Assembly: GCA_019925095.2 (NCBI GenBank)
Contig: CM034409.1
Coordinates: forward strand, 7,996,501-8,060,500
Direction of reading: 5' to 3'
Length of the DNA stretch: 64,000 nt
From: Dendrolimus kikuchii
Taxonomy: Eukaryota > Arthropoda > Insecta > Lepidoptera > Lasiocampidae
In this document: piece by piece, positions 32,197-42,622 of the stretch
Position numbering within the stretch: position 1 is the stretch's first letter
How the letters are laid out: every line of letters starts with the position of its first letter
Notes under the pieces: model-generated
Database searches by the model: none
Told to the model about the DNA's origin: nothing
Seen by the model: only the letters and a program-made list of their open reading frames with translations
Made by a program: the position numbers and the translations under genes

Positions 32197-33485
32197 CAAA
32201 TACCCACGTCTAAGTGGGCGGCTTGTACTGGTGTCAGTGCTTATTGTTTTAAAAGTCGCTGATTGTTGTAAAGTTGCACGATGACTTGCGTGATATTAGA
32301 CGTTTGAGAGCTCATTGTAATATTTCCATAAATTCCATATGTTCTGATTTCGCCCCCACTTCGCAACGATTCTATAGAACAATTATTCCGCGTACGACAA
32401 TGAACTGGAGCCCAATTCAGCTATTACTATATCGTCAAAATCGCCAGACACTATCGTCTTAATCGTAGGTTTGTTTCATTTCGGTATTCTATTAATTTCA
32501 ATGGCGTGCCGATAGCACGCCACTCTTTATAAATATTCATAACCGAAAACTCGCGAAATAAATATTTAAAATTTTTGCAACTTTCAATATTCCTTTCGGC
32601 TAACGCCATTTCTGTTAGTAGAAATACTATTTTTTTTTTTACGATATGGCAAAAATATTGTGGATTTAGTAGAATAAGACTTTTTGCCACTATCGCAGTG
32701 GACTCGTACTTTGAATATCTTTGCACGCCAAGATATTGAAATAGCAGAATTGGGACCCTGGAAAGCGCGTCGAGGTTTTTCCTCTACGCTGTGACATGGG
32801 GTTGTTTAAGAATGGCATTATAATATTTCTTAGAGGCCGTCAATGCGTTGGCAATGCCTCTGGGGCCCAATTCTACTATTTCAATACCTTGGCATTGCGA
32901 AGATCATCAAAGTACCATACCATTGCGAGTGTCAAAAATTCGTATTGTACTACATCCACAATATCTTCTCGATGTGGTCACGGCGGAATAATAATAGAAA
33001 AACAAATGGTATTTATCAGCAAAAATGGCGTTAGCCGAAAGGAATATTCAAAAACTACAAAAAATTTAAACATTTATTTCTGGAGTTTTCGATTGTAAAT
33101 ACTTATAAAAATTAAGTGGCGTGCTATGGGCACGCTATTGAAATTAACAGAATATCGAAATCATACAAACCTACGATTGAGATGATAGTGTATGGCGATA
33201 TAGTAATAGCAGTATTGAGCTCCAGGTCATTGTCGTACGCGGAATAATTGTTATAGAGAATCGTTGGGTAGGTGAGCATGGGATCTCAAGGAAATGCGGG
33301 CGAAATCAGAACATAATAAATAACAGGTGATATTTTATGGAAATTTTCTACAATGAGCTCTCAGACACCTAATTTCATGCAAGTCGTCGTGCAATCTCAC
33401 AACAACCAGCGACTTTCAAAACAATTAGCACTGACACCAGTGCGGGCCGCCCGCGTAGATGTGGGTATTTGTGGCGGGCTATCGC
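32197..33485. mobile_element. Large foldback element, ~600-bp inverted arms
   Basis: Left arm from about 32197 (CAAATACCCACGTCTA) is the imperfect inverse of the right arm ending about 33485 (TAGATGTGGGTATTTG). Corresponding interior points are AGTCGCTG / CAGCGACT, CGTACGACAATGAACTGGAG / its inverse near 33220, and CTTTCGGCTAACGCCATTT near 32595 / AAATGGCGTTAGCCGAAAGG near 33024. The centre is near 32810. The arms carry no accepted frame. Superfamily unknown; non-autonomous. Confidence 0.8.
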
Positions 33486-33545
33486 AACCATTGAATTTAA
33501 CAGAATACCGAAATCAAACAACCCTACGATTGAGACGATAGGCGA
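33486..33545 (-). repeat. Extra fragment of the foldback arm
   Basis: TTTAACAGAATACCGAAATC and CTACGATTGAGACGATAG repeat a segment already present inside the right arm at 33145-33190. Confidence 0.6.
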
Positions 33546-34195
33546 TGGTAACCACCTTCCATAAAATGGAGGGTCCGCCTGCTTATATGCCACAGGCAAT
33601 AAAAAATTCTAATGTTTCATGTATTCATTAAAAACCCTTTCAGCAGTTCTTACGTGTAAGAATCACAAACATTCACCCTTACAAACTTTTTCATATATAC
33701 TGCTAATAGGATGTAACTTTACAACCGTAAATATATCCTATCATAATAAACCAAATAATAAAACCGTAAAACATAAATCAATATTATCAACATCGGTATC
33801 GTAAAACTGGTTATTTCACCAATTAGTGACATCGAAACTGAATAATTAGAGCATCGTAGCTATACGTCGGCCACAATTTGTCCCAACCGACTAGATTTAT
33901 GTGACACAGTTATCAGGATGTGTTATTTACGATAAGATTTATTGATTTACGAATCTAATAATGGCAATTTATTTTTAATTTGCAAACAAAACACGGTTAA
34001 AATATTAAGCATCTTCCACATTATCGTAGTAATAGCGTTAAAACCGGTTAAGTTCGGTGCTTCTACTATTATCTGGCTTATTAAATTTTCGTAGCCATTT
34101 TGATACATATATAAAATCCCTGTTTGTCTGTATATCACAGCCGTCTTCCTCAAAAGCTATAGAATATATAAGTATACAAGAAATTTTGCAATCAG
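33546..34195. other. No gene recognised
   Basis: Starts with a few bases resembling the end of family A (GCGATGGTAACCACCTTCCA near 33542, minus orientation) up to about 33605; the remainder is AT-rich. Confidence 0.35.
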
Positions 34196-34460
34196 ATGTA
34201 CATTTTATACTGATAAACAAAATTGAAGTGTCTGTTTGTAACTTCGATCAACAAAAGTTTATTGATCGAAGGTTTGTAATGTCAAATTAAAATTTTAAAA
34301 ATATTAGGGGGCATAATTCGGCCCAGGATATTCCTAAAATGCAAATTTTAGAATTTTTGGCTGTCTGTCTGGATGTTCCGGCTAGTCTCTGAAACGGCTG
34401 GACCGATTTTGACGGGACTTTCACTGGCATATGGCTGATGTTATAAAAAATAACTTATTA
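34196..34460 (+). mobile_element. Helitron-like element, family F, with internal palindrome insertion
   Basis: AAATTGAAGTGTCTGTTTGTAA and later GTCTGTCTGGATGTTCCGGC, GAAACGGCTGGACCGATTTT follow the order seen on the minus strand of 41275-41525. The 3' CTAG end is absent. A 30-bp insertion interrupts it at 34242. Confidence 0.55.
34242..34271. repeat. 30-bp palindromic insertion with 8-bp direct repeats
   Basis: CTTCGATCAA (34242-34251), a 10-nt loop, TTGATCGAAG (34262-34271), flanked by GTTTGTAA at 34234-34241 and 34272-34279. The related Helitron at 41275 has GTTTGTAATGTC once with no palindrome, i.e. the empty site. Confidence 0.8.
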
Positions 34461-34479
34461 CTGCGGGGCGGCATCGGTT

Positions 34480-34895
34480 TTCTGCGAGGCAGTAATGTGT
34501 CGTAAGAAGGGTTCCGAAAGAGTTAGGGAGAGAGGTGCGCATGCGACCCCTAGACGCCAACGACAGTCCGACCTACGGAGGCGCAGATATGCGCAAAACC
34601 TCCTCCCGTTATTCCATCGCAGACTCTCTGATGATGAAATTGGTCACTTTGCTTCCCGGGGTGATCAAAGGCTTGAAGCGCGGAGAACATGGGTATAGCT
34701 TCGCTCAACACCGCAGTTTTTTCCAACTCAAGCGCGGACATGGGATTCAGGTTCAGGTTTAGCGGAGTATTTGAGAACGACTGTACCAGAGCCCCGCACA
34801 CGCTATGCGGCACTTAATCTCGCCACATAAGGTCTAACCCCCACAAAGAACCCGAAATGTATGGTACGAAAAGTATTCCCCCTGCGTTAATAAAA
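34480..34895 (+). mobile_element. R1-type LINE 3' end
   Basis: CGTAAGAAGGGTTCCGAAAG, GGAGGCGCAGATATGCGCAA and GCTTCCCGGGGTGATC match the family of 8579 and 31720; ends CCCCCTGCGTTAATAAAAAA. Coding similarity is limited to the Arg-rich tail. Confidence 0.6.
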
Positions 34896-34899
34896 AAAA

Positions 34900-35115
34900 A
34901 ACAGCACACGGCCCACCCAATGGAAAGTAGTTACCGACGTCCATAAAGGCCTTAAGCCTTACAACACCAGGGCGAAGCCAACGAGTCGCTAGCCTTTAGA
35001 TTGGGATAGAGCGGACGGGTTAGGAGGGATAGTATAAATGGATTGGGATAGCAGAGATCGAAAAAATTGGATAGATCAGAGGGGTCAAACAGTATAGGTG
35101 TAATATCCATACTAA
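34900..35115 (+). repeat. Dispersed repeat G
   Basis: CACGGCCCACCCAATGGAAA, CTTAAGCCTTACAACACCAG, then GGATTGGGATAGC-type tandem-like GGAT words. Related to 4228-4435 and 26775-26935. Confidence 0.45.
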
Positions 35116-35627
35116 TACAAACGGGGTATTAAGGCCTATTTTAGCAAGATTTACTCATACAAGTTAGTAAGGCATTATCTTTTACGATAGCATTTGAATT
35201 GAGTTGCAAAACGCAAATGGTTTAACATTTAAGCTCAATACAAATTAGCAATACCTTCAGACAGTACAGATAAACTCGTGACAAGAGACCTTTTAGTCAA
35301 CAGGCGGAATTAACAGACAGTTCGAATATTGCGCTAGATTATAAACCACCTGTCTGCGATAAACAGAACTTTTTCAATCAATACAACCTCATTTCATTAC
35401 TTCATAATATTATTATAAATCACACATATGTCACTCGCCTTACATACGTCTATCATAAATATTGCTAATAAATAATATATATAAATTATAAACATAAAAA
35501 GCTGTAAAAGACAAAATATATAAGTGAAATCGACACAGCCTTTTAAATTTACTATATTAACAAAACACCACCAGAACTCGCAAATTCATTTATTTTAATC
35601 AAAAGTTGAGAATGACATAGACAAGAA
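35116..35627. other. No feature recognised
   Basis: AT-rich without repeat boundaries. Confidence 0.4.
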
Positions 35628-35907
35628 TTTTTATCCATGCAGGAACGGAAAAAGAATACAATTTCCTGCGGCCTGGCGGCCTGTCGTAAGATGCGACAAA
35701 ACAACGCACATCCAGGTGGTAGGGTATCTGCCCGTCTGGATGGCTAGGTACCAACCCTGGTCTAGAGTATGCCGCCATAACAAACTTGAGTTGTGTTCCG
35801 GCATTAGTGGCCAGGCCTTTAGTGTAGCAAATGTCCATAGGCGATGGTAACCGTTTACCATTAGGTGGGCTGTCTGCCTGTCTGCTGAACTCGTGTAATA
35901 AAAAAAA
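35628..35907 (-). mobile_element. Family A repeat, full ends, shortened body
   Basis: TTTTTATCCATGCAGGAACG on the plus strand (its 3' end) to CTGCTGAACTCGTGTAATAA. Lacks the CTGCTGCTCTCTTAAGGGAG block present in other copies. Confidence 0.7.
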
Positions 35908-36164
35908 GGAATATTTAATCAAACGTCAGAAAACAGTCTAAGAATTTTCTATTCATCAAAAACGATTCATTAATGTCTTTCTTAGGATGAATCAACCAAA
36001 ATGATCCATATAAGCATAAAATTGAATCGTTCAACGTCACTGGATATTGCCGTGTCCTGTCAGGTCTGTGCCTTTTAACCAAACTGAATCAATTTGGTCG
36101 ATCTATCTAACGTCAGCATAAGTATATGTATGGTGGTAACTCCTATCCATTTTTTTCGGGGTTT
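35908..36164. other. No feature recognised
   Basis: Unremarkable AT-rich spacer. Confidence 0.3.
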
Positions 36165-36312
36165 CAATACAAAGAAAGATGAACACCAAGATAACGTAGG
36201 TATGTGTGAAACTCGCCGAATCGCCTTATACAAACATGGCGGGTAACTTTTCGTTCCCTCTTGAAATGAGGAGGTCAGAGCCCAGTAGTGGAACGTTTGT
36301 GGACTGATAATA
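36165..36312 (+). mobile_element. RTE-BovB-like 3' end
   Basis: GATGAACACCAAGATAACGT, ACATGGCGGGTAACTTTTCG and GAGCCCAGTAGTGGAACGTT follow the order of 44330-44465. Ends near GGACTGATAATATTATT. Confidence 0.45.
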
Positions 36313-36319
36313 TTATTTA

Positions 36320-36550
36320 CTAGCTGCGCCCTGCGGTCTCACCCGCGTGGTGATGGAAAATCGTTATATTTTGGATAATTCACACTATATCTTTATAAAT
36401 AATAGCCTATGTGTTATTCTGATGTGTAAGTTATTTTATTGTAAAGTTTCATCAAAATCCATTCAGTAGTTTTTGCGTGAAAGAGTAACAAACATACATA
36501 CATATATCCATACATTCTTACAAACTTTCGCGTTTATAATAATAGTATGA
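36320..36550 (-). mobile_element. Non-autonomous Helitron, family E
   Basis: A|TCATACTATTATTATAAACG at 36550 (minus) and CACGCGGGTGAGACCGCAGG-GCGCAGCTAG|T at 36320-36323. Closely matches 29263-29489, so both are young relative to other repeats. Confidence 0.8.
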
Positions 36551-36901
36551 TTTTCATTGGTTCAAAACAACCATACTATTTGTCCCTGCCATGTTCTACT
36601 GCTAACCACACTAAATACAAAAGGGTATAATTGCAAAAGATTGTAAAAAAGTAAAAGAATTCTTCGAACGTAAATTTTCGAACAAAATGGAATTATTAGC
36701 TGTTAATCGGCCGACCGCGGGATACAATGGTGTAAGCTGAAACTAGGGTTGTACAACTACATCTTTATGCTATTTTGATATCATTCAATTCATTCATTTG
36801 CATAAATCATGGTACACCAACGATGGCATATTATTACATTATTCACATGCTCCTACCAGGTTGGCATGCAAATTCTACATAATTAAAGTAAATTATTACT
36901 A
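36551..36901. other. No feature recognised
   Basis: AT-rich, no frame. Confidence 0.4.
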
Positions 36902-37440
36902 GTTAAATGAACATTTTTGCATCGAAATCGTCCGCCGAGCTCTTGTCAGCGTTGGCATACCGCCCATTCTAGAACCGAATAGCCTGGTACGTGACGACGG
37001 CAAGAGACCGGACGGAATGTCACTCGTCCCTTGGAAGATGGGGCGGCCGCTAGTGTGGGATACGACCTGTGTTGACACACTGGCCCCGTCACATCTTCCA
37101 ATGACCGAGTCAGGGACTGGCAACACCGCCGCTTTAGATGAAGACGTCAAACGGCGCAAAAATGGAGCCTTAGGAAAAGGTTACATATTTGTGCAGTTTG
37201 GGGTTGAAACATTAGGCCCATGGGGTCCGTCGGCAAAGAGTTTCTTTAAAGACATGTGTAAGAAAATCTTTGACACAGACTCTTCATCAGAAGGCTGGCT
37301 CATATTTCGCACAACAAATAAGTATTGCCATACAGCGCGGCCATGCAGCCAGCCTTCTGGGCACGCTCCCAGTTGGCAGTGATCTGCTACATAGTGTATT
37401 TTAGTTTCGATGTCTTATGTACTTATGTATTGTTTTTTGC
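36902..37440 (+). pseudogene. Retroelement C-terminal nuclease-like domain
   Basis: The reading frame is open from about 36905 to 37382. It carries RRALVSVGIPPILEP, KRPDGMSLVPWKMGRPLVWD, CVDTLAPSHL and FGVETLGPWGPSAKS, a set I remember from the C-terminal part of reverse-transcriptase-type polyproteins common in insects and cnidarians. The spacing RPDG...LVWD suggests a PD-(D/E)XK-like fold. After about 37315 the similarity (IQRG.AASLLGT) continues one frame over, so there is a single frameshift. No RT motifs are present upstream: a 5'-truncated dead copy. 3' ends of the same family are at 21616 and 46361. The element class is uncertain. The minus frame 36899-37159 is a shadow. Confidence 0.65.
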
Positions 37441-38085
37441 ATATATTATGCTAAGTGGTACAGACTATGGGTTACATATCTCGCCTTTGACAGGTATAAA
37501 AAAATTCTGTAGGTTTGGTTACAAGCCATATGTAGTTCATAAGTATGAATACATATATTATGGTTACAATTTACATTGATATAATATGATGATGATTATG
37601 ATTAATATGACGTAATGATATAACTTAAGTATACTTAAATATGAAGTTCATTGTTTCCAGGAGAGTCTAATATATAAACAGATTTTCTTAAAACTAATTT
37701 TAAATAAAACATTATAGAAATCAAATTCATGTCCAGTCAATCGCCATACTTAAACTTTAAGATAAATGTATAGAAGATGTCAAGTCTGTTTCTTCAGGAG
37801 TCACGTAAAAATTACTAGGCCAATTTCGATGCGGTTTTCACACATGGATAACAGATTTTCGGACGTAATTAATATCTGCGTTACTTCATGTGTCGGGAAT
37901 TCCGCGGAATTTATCCCGGGAGTGGTTTAAATTGGTGTTTTATATGAATATTGATTTTCACTTTCGTTTTGACTAAAATGAGTGCAGGACTCTAAATCTA
38001 TCTTTAAAAAGTGATTTATAAAGAGTTTTTAGCTTCACTCAATTGTTAGACATGATTAAATTTATCAATTCGTGACATTTTTTTC
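37441..38085. other. No gene recognised
   Basis: Helitron-like words (TCACGTAAAAATTACTAGGCC, GTGTCGGGAATTCCGCGGAA) near 37800-37915 hint at an old remnant. Confidence 0.35.
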
Positions 38086-38355
38086 GAAGGGAAACTTCTT
38101 TAGAATCATTGTGATTTAAAACTCGATGAAAGGAAAAAGCGACACTTAAAAGAGCTAATATCATAACTCTATAGGACTGACTAAGCCTGCGAAAGAACGA
38201 GATACAATACAGCGTTTCATACGTCAGTCTCCTTTTTGTGCGTTGCTTCGTAGCCTCCTCACTCTTGTTTACTAAGCGTTGTAGATATAATTATATTCGC
38301 TTGTATATTCTCTGACATTTCACATCTACTACGTGTGAACTGCACACACACACAT
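38086..38355 (+). mobile_element. MITE left module (solo)
   Basis: GGGAAACTTCTTTAGAATCA, GGAAAAAGCGACACTTAAAA and TTTCACATCTACTACGTGTG-AACTGCACAC correspond to the left half of the element at 11589, without the right half. Confidence 0.65.
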
Positions 38356-39492
38356 TTTTTAAATTTTATTTAAATTGTCTCAATCAAATGAAACATAGCT
38401 GATTTTTGAAAATAAAGGCAGCCCTAAATGAGAGGTACCCTCTCGAAAGGTATACATTCGTCACTTTGTCGGCGCCCGGTGTTTTGTCCGGTTTTTTGTC
38501 GACGTCATCGACTACGTTGACCAGTAACCACTAACTCTATACCCGAACCGAATGTCTTTGATATTTTAAAATTAAATTATTGAATTTAGGTTAATAATAG
38601 TTTAGTAGCAAGAGTTAGTGATAATATTATTCATATTCGAAATAATATCATACAAAAAACTTTATGAATTAGATAACTACGTTATACGTTAATAATTAAC
38701 TAATATATAATTAATTATTAACGTATTTTGCCCAAAAAATCTTTAATTTTTTTCATGCACTTATTAAAGTACACTTGGGGTTTTAAGACGAATATAATGA
38801 TATTTTAACTGTTGAAATCCATCAAGCCGCTTGGAAAATACGAGATAATAAAGAAATTTACAAAAATACAAGATACCGGGTAAAAAGCTTCTGTACCAGT
38901 TAAATGGCAATAGGAAGTATGACAAAAGTTTTGCTGCATTTTAAGTATGGAAATGCTAGATTATTTTTAAGCAACTTGCGCTAAAAATATTTTCCACATT
39001 TTAGTTTGGTTTGAAGTCACAAGCGGGTTTTTTATAAACTAATATACATATATAAACCTATTTTATCGTTTACTTATTTACTTATATTGTATGTTTGACT
39101 CATTCTGTTATATCAGCTATTAGAAAGTAGCTGAGAGATCAGAAGCCAAAGAAAAGTGGAACAAATGAGAAAAGTCCTTAATAACCGTTATAACATTTAT
39201 GTTTATGAGGGACAGAATATTTAAAAGATCTACGAGTTATAACAAGGCTACCAGATATTTCTCTTTCTTATTTGAATATTTAACATTTAGTTGAACACTC
39301 CTGCGCATAATTCAACTTTTTTCAACAATTCTTTTACTGTTTTGGAGCGCGCTTCATGTTGCTATCAGACAAGCAAAATCGCTAGCAATATTTAAAACTA
39401 TGATCAAAAAATGTTATCTGTCGTTGGAATATGATATTTAAATTCATTTATAATCGTTTATATATTTTGTAGATATGTATATTAAGTATATA
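38356..39492. other. No feature recognised over 1.1 kb
   Basis: A small GC-richer patch with repeated TTTGTCGGCGCC / TTTTTTGTCGACG words lies at 38460-38510. No frame longer than 60 codons. Confidence 0.4.
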
Positions 39493-39719
39493 TTTTTATT
39501 GCAGGACTTCAGCAGACAGGCAGACGGCCCACTTGATGGAAAGCGGTTACCATCGCCTATGGACATTTGCAACACCAAAAGTACAAATGCGCTGCTGCTC
39601 TCTTAAGGGAGACTGGAACCTGATCACTAATGCCGGAATACAACTCAAGGTTGTTTTGGCAGCATACTCTGGACCAGGGGTGGTAGCCATCCAGTCGGGT
39701 AAATACCCTAGCACCTGGC
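39493..39719 (+). mobile_element. Family A repeat, 3'-truncated
   Basis: Starts TTTTTATTGCAGGACTTCAG, stops at CACCTGGC. The copy at 48672 stops at the same base of the family. Confidence 0.7.
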
Positions 39720-39756
39720 AATCTATGTAATGTGTCTATGTGATATATAAAATTTC

Positions 39757-39759
<3 letters not shown>

Positions 39760-39794
<35 letters not shown>
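39760..39794. repeat. (TA)n microsatellite
   Basis: About 35 bp of TA at the tail side of the adjacent SINE. Confidence 0.9.
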
Positions 39795-39796
<2 letters not shown>

Positions 39797-39799
<3 letters not shown>

Positions 39800-40031
39800 A
39801 ATCGGCAGACAAACACACACATTGTACATCCCCAAATTAAGCAAGTTACGCTTGTATTATGGGTAATATACAACGGACTACTCTGGGGCCGATCCCAGAC
39901 ACCCAGACCATAGTAAATAACGGAGAAAATACGTTCCTGAAATTTACTATACCAGGAATCGAACCCGGAACCTCTGCGTTGCAGTGAGGTACGCCGGCAA
40001 AGGCTTAGCCCGCTCAACCACAGAGGCCGTC
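39797..40031 (-). mobile_element. tRNA-derived SINE
   Basis: Minus strand: A box TGGTTGAGCGG at 40020-40010, B box GGGTTCGATTCC at 39966-39955, then a body shared with 43851-44096. Pol III promoter appears intact. It is not a functional tRNA gene because the tRNA-like head lacks a paired acceptor end. Confidence 0.85.
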
Positions 40032-40135
40032 AAATATATATAAATAATGTATGTATTTATTATTAAAATGTAAGTAGTTCGTATTATATGTTACGTATAC
40101 CACCATCGCCATTATCATCTCAATTCATTCCTGGG

Positions 40136-40270
40136 GTTGTCTGGAAGAGATCGCTTTTAGCGATAAGACCGCCCTAGATATATACATACATATATAACTA
40201 GATATCATTTTAGTCTTTAAGTTCATGTTTGTATTGGTGTACAATAAAGTGTTATCTGTCTCTATCTATG
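40136..40270 (+). mobile_element. LINE 3' end fragment, uninterrupted
   Basis: GGGGTTGTCTGGAAGAGATC, stem-loop ATCGCT-TTT-AGCGAT (40150-40164), AAGACCGCC, TATATAACTAGATATCATTT, GTACAATAAAGTGTTATC and a CTAT tail. It is the empty-site counterpart of the Helitron-bearing fragments at 531 and 61187. Confidence 0.7.
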
Positions 40271-41274
40271 TAAATCAGTCCCATAATAATTAACCTCTTT
40301 ACGTATTCCTAATTCAATTTTTTTCGCGACGTATCAAGTACCAAGTATCAAGATATTTGAGTCAGTTCAGCAGCGGTATACGGCGTAACGTTTACAATGG
40401 GAACATTTTAAAAGCGTTTTTGTATGTCGATGGGACCACGAAAGGTACTATAAATATTGATGGCCAGATTTATGCTATACACAACGGCTGGGTGTTTAAA
40501 TTCATTTGACATCATTAAAGAGATACCGGGAAAGTTCGTTCCGCGACAGCAGGGCTTGCGACTTTGCGGGAACTCTATCTGGAATAATGTTAGTGTTAAT
40601 GCGCGTTAAATTAATAGCATCAAAAGTAACGCCATTAATTATTAGCTGCATTTGTGTATATGCATACGTTAGCTGTCAATGTTTAACGTCATTAAAAATT
40701 CAATTAATTACTATTATGCCTCACATATAATACATTAAATACGCCTATACATCTACGTGAAGCGGCCACTAACACTGAAAAAATTCGCTATAATAATGAC
40801 AAATCTAGACCTGTAATGTCTTACGAGGATTTTAAACACAATATTATCTAAAATCTCGTTTAAATTGGACGATGGATCATAATGTTCATAAGTTGAGGTG
40901 GAGTTGGTGCTGAATATCAACCTTGTGCTGGAGGAAACTCCAGGATAGCTTTATGCTGAGTGCAAACCTCCTTTCTTTTGAAATGCGGCGACAATATTAT
41001 TAAATTGAACTATAAAATTGTATGAATATGGTAATTTTGCAATAAAAAAATCTTTCTTTTTATTTAACTTATATATTTAAAAATGATAATATTTTTATAA
41101 GGGCCTCAAAAAAATTACACATAGATTATGTGGGCACTGAAAATCAGTGATATGTTGGAAACAATTCCGGCACAGAAATATACTGAGTGTCGTTCACCTC
41201 GTTTGTTGAATTACGGCATAGAACTCTTTAAATATTTTTTTGTATTTATTTAATATATTGTCTCCTAGCTGTGC
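40271..41274. other. No gene recognised
   Basis: 74-codon frame 40506-40730 has no motif. No repeats placed. Confidence 0.4.
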
Positions 41275-41525
41275 CCGCGACTTATTTTTAGCGGAACCCT
41301 AAAAATAAGTAAAAAAATAAGTAGCTTAAGTTACTCCTTATAACATCAGCTATCTGCCAGGGAAATTGATTTAAAAATTGGTTCAGCCGTTTCGGAGATT
41401 AGCCGGAACATCCAACCAGAGATTTTTTTTATATAAGAACTGTATAGACTTTCATATGCCTTTAGTATAAAAAGCTGTTATTTTGACATTACAAACAGAC
41501 ACTTCATTTTATTTATTTGTATAGA
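41275..41525 (-). mobile_element. Non-autonomous Helitron, family F
   Basis: Minus strand A|TCTATACAAATAAATAAAAT at 41525, AAGTCGCGGGCACAGCTAG at 41275. The base after CTAG is G, not T, so that junction is not canonical. It supplies the unbroken version of the region interrupted at 34242. Confidence 0.65.
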
Positions 41526-41624
41526 TGTCACCTTTGACTAATAAATATTTCTTTCTTTCTGATGGTTAATTTATAAGACTTTTCTACTTTAATATTTTAG
41601 ATATTTTTTAAGTTAATCAAGAAA

Positions 41625-41720
41625 TGAAATGAAATGTTTATTCGTATGAAACATTGATAACAAGGCCTTATGATATGGTGAGAACATGTTTCGCCACCTA
41701 CTGGCATACAAATTTTCGTA
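41625..41720 (-). mobile_element. LINE 3' end with (TTTCA)n tail, tentative
   Basis: Plus strand AATGAAATGAAATGTTTATT resembles the tail of CR1-like LINEs in moths; only about 95 bp are present. Confidence 0.3.
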
Positions 41721-41744
41721 AAAACTAATATGGTTTATAAATAT

Positions 41745-42211
41745 TGTTACGAGTTACAGGACTCGAATTAAAATGCCGTTGGAATTATTATACAGTTTAT
41801 TAGAACTATACAAACACGTATAACACAGGTACAAATATAACTGAACACAACCAGTCCAAACATCATGCACAATTCAATAACACGCGCAAAGTCCGTTACC
41901 AAATAGATTACCGAATGTACACACGTCTTGCTTCGTTTGTGATTATCGCTCGACTGACTCATCTCTCAATTGGGGCACTGCTTTATACTGTACAAATACA
42001 ATATGTCTGCTCGGCCACGTGCACTGAATTTCCTAGAATCATACCTGGCTAATGACTACCATAAAAGATTACTATACACAATAGGCTGTTTTTCTAATCA
42101 CAAATTTTAAACACAAAGTAAACAAAAGAAGTCAAAATGCCGAAAAGGTAATAAAATGTCTACAGATATGCAGGTGCGAATTAGTCTTTTGTCGGCGTTC
42201 AGGTCGTAACA
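41745..42211 (-). mobile_element. Solo LTR, same family as 10629-11150
   Basis: 467 bp with TGTTAC...GTAACA ends, minus orientation. Large parts align with the first LTR (GACGCCGACAAAAGAC, GCGCGT, ATTTGTACCTGTGTTATACG), with about a 55-bp length difference. Flanks are ATAT and AAAT, so no clean duplication. No internal region adjoins it. Confidence 0.7.
41924..41987 (-). promoter_or_regulatory. LTR core promoter: TATA, Inr, DPE
   Basis: Minus strand: TATAAAG at 41987-41981, TCAGTCG at 41957-41951 (A+1 at 41955), AGACG at 41928-41924. TATA-to-Inr 30 nt and DPE at +28 equal the spacing in the other LTR although the sequence between them has diverged. Confidence 0.75.
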
Positions 42212-42622
42212 AAATCGTATATTTTTATTTAATAGTCGTTCTTCTAGGTACAATGCCCAGCGACAGTGGTCTGGTGGTGCTGGACGGGCCTTGATACAGG
42301 TTTTTTTATTTTTATTTTTAAGCTAGGTTTATTTATATTATGGATTATGCCCTCCTTTTTATTTAGTTCTAGTTTTTAATTTTAGGTTTATTTTTCATAC
42401 TGTACTTTAGTTTTAGTATTTAATTGTATTTTTCTATTGTATTAAATGTAATTAATTTACAAATTTACTTATTAAATGCAATAAACATGAATAACAAAAT
42501 ATAAATTAATAGTAGTTTATTATGATATACAAGATTATTTATTACAATTTGTTGCACAGTTTTTTCACCTTTATGTCAAAGTTTAATATAATTATATACT
42601 TGATGAATGTCAATTTTATTAA
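42212..42622. other. Unassigned
   Basis: CCAGCGACAGTGGTCTGGTG near 42256 and a T-rich UTR-like stretch ending TGCAATAAACATGAATAAC suggest an unidentified LINE 3' UTR (about 42240-42495). Confidence 0.35.

Noticed and set aside
10629..42211. The two LTRs as the ends of one 31-kb LTR element
   Set aside because: They are in opposite orientation and no gag-pol coding lies between them; they are separate solo LTRs.
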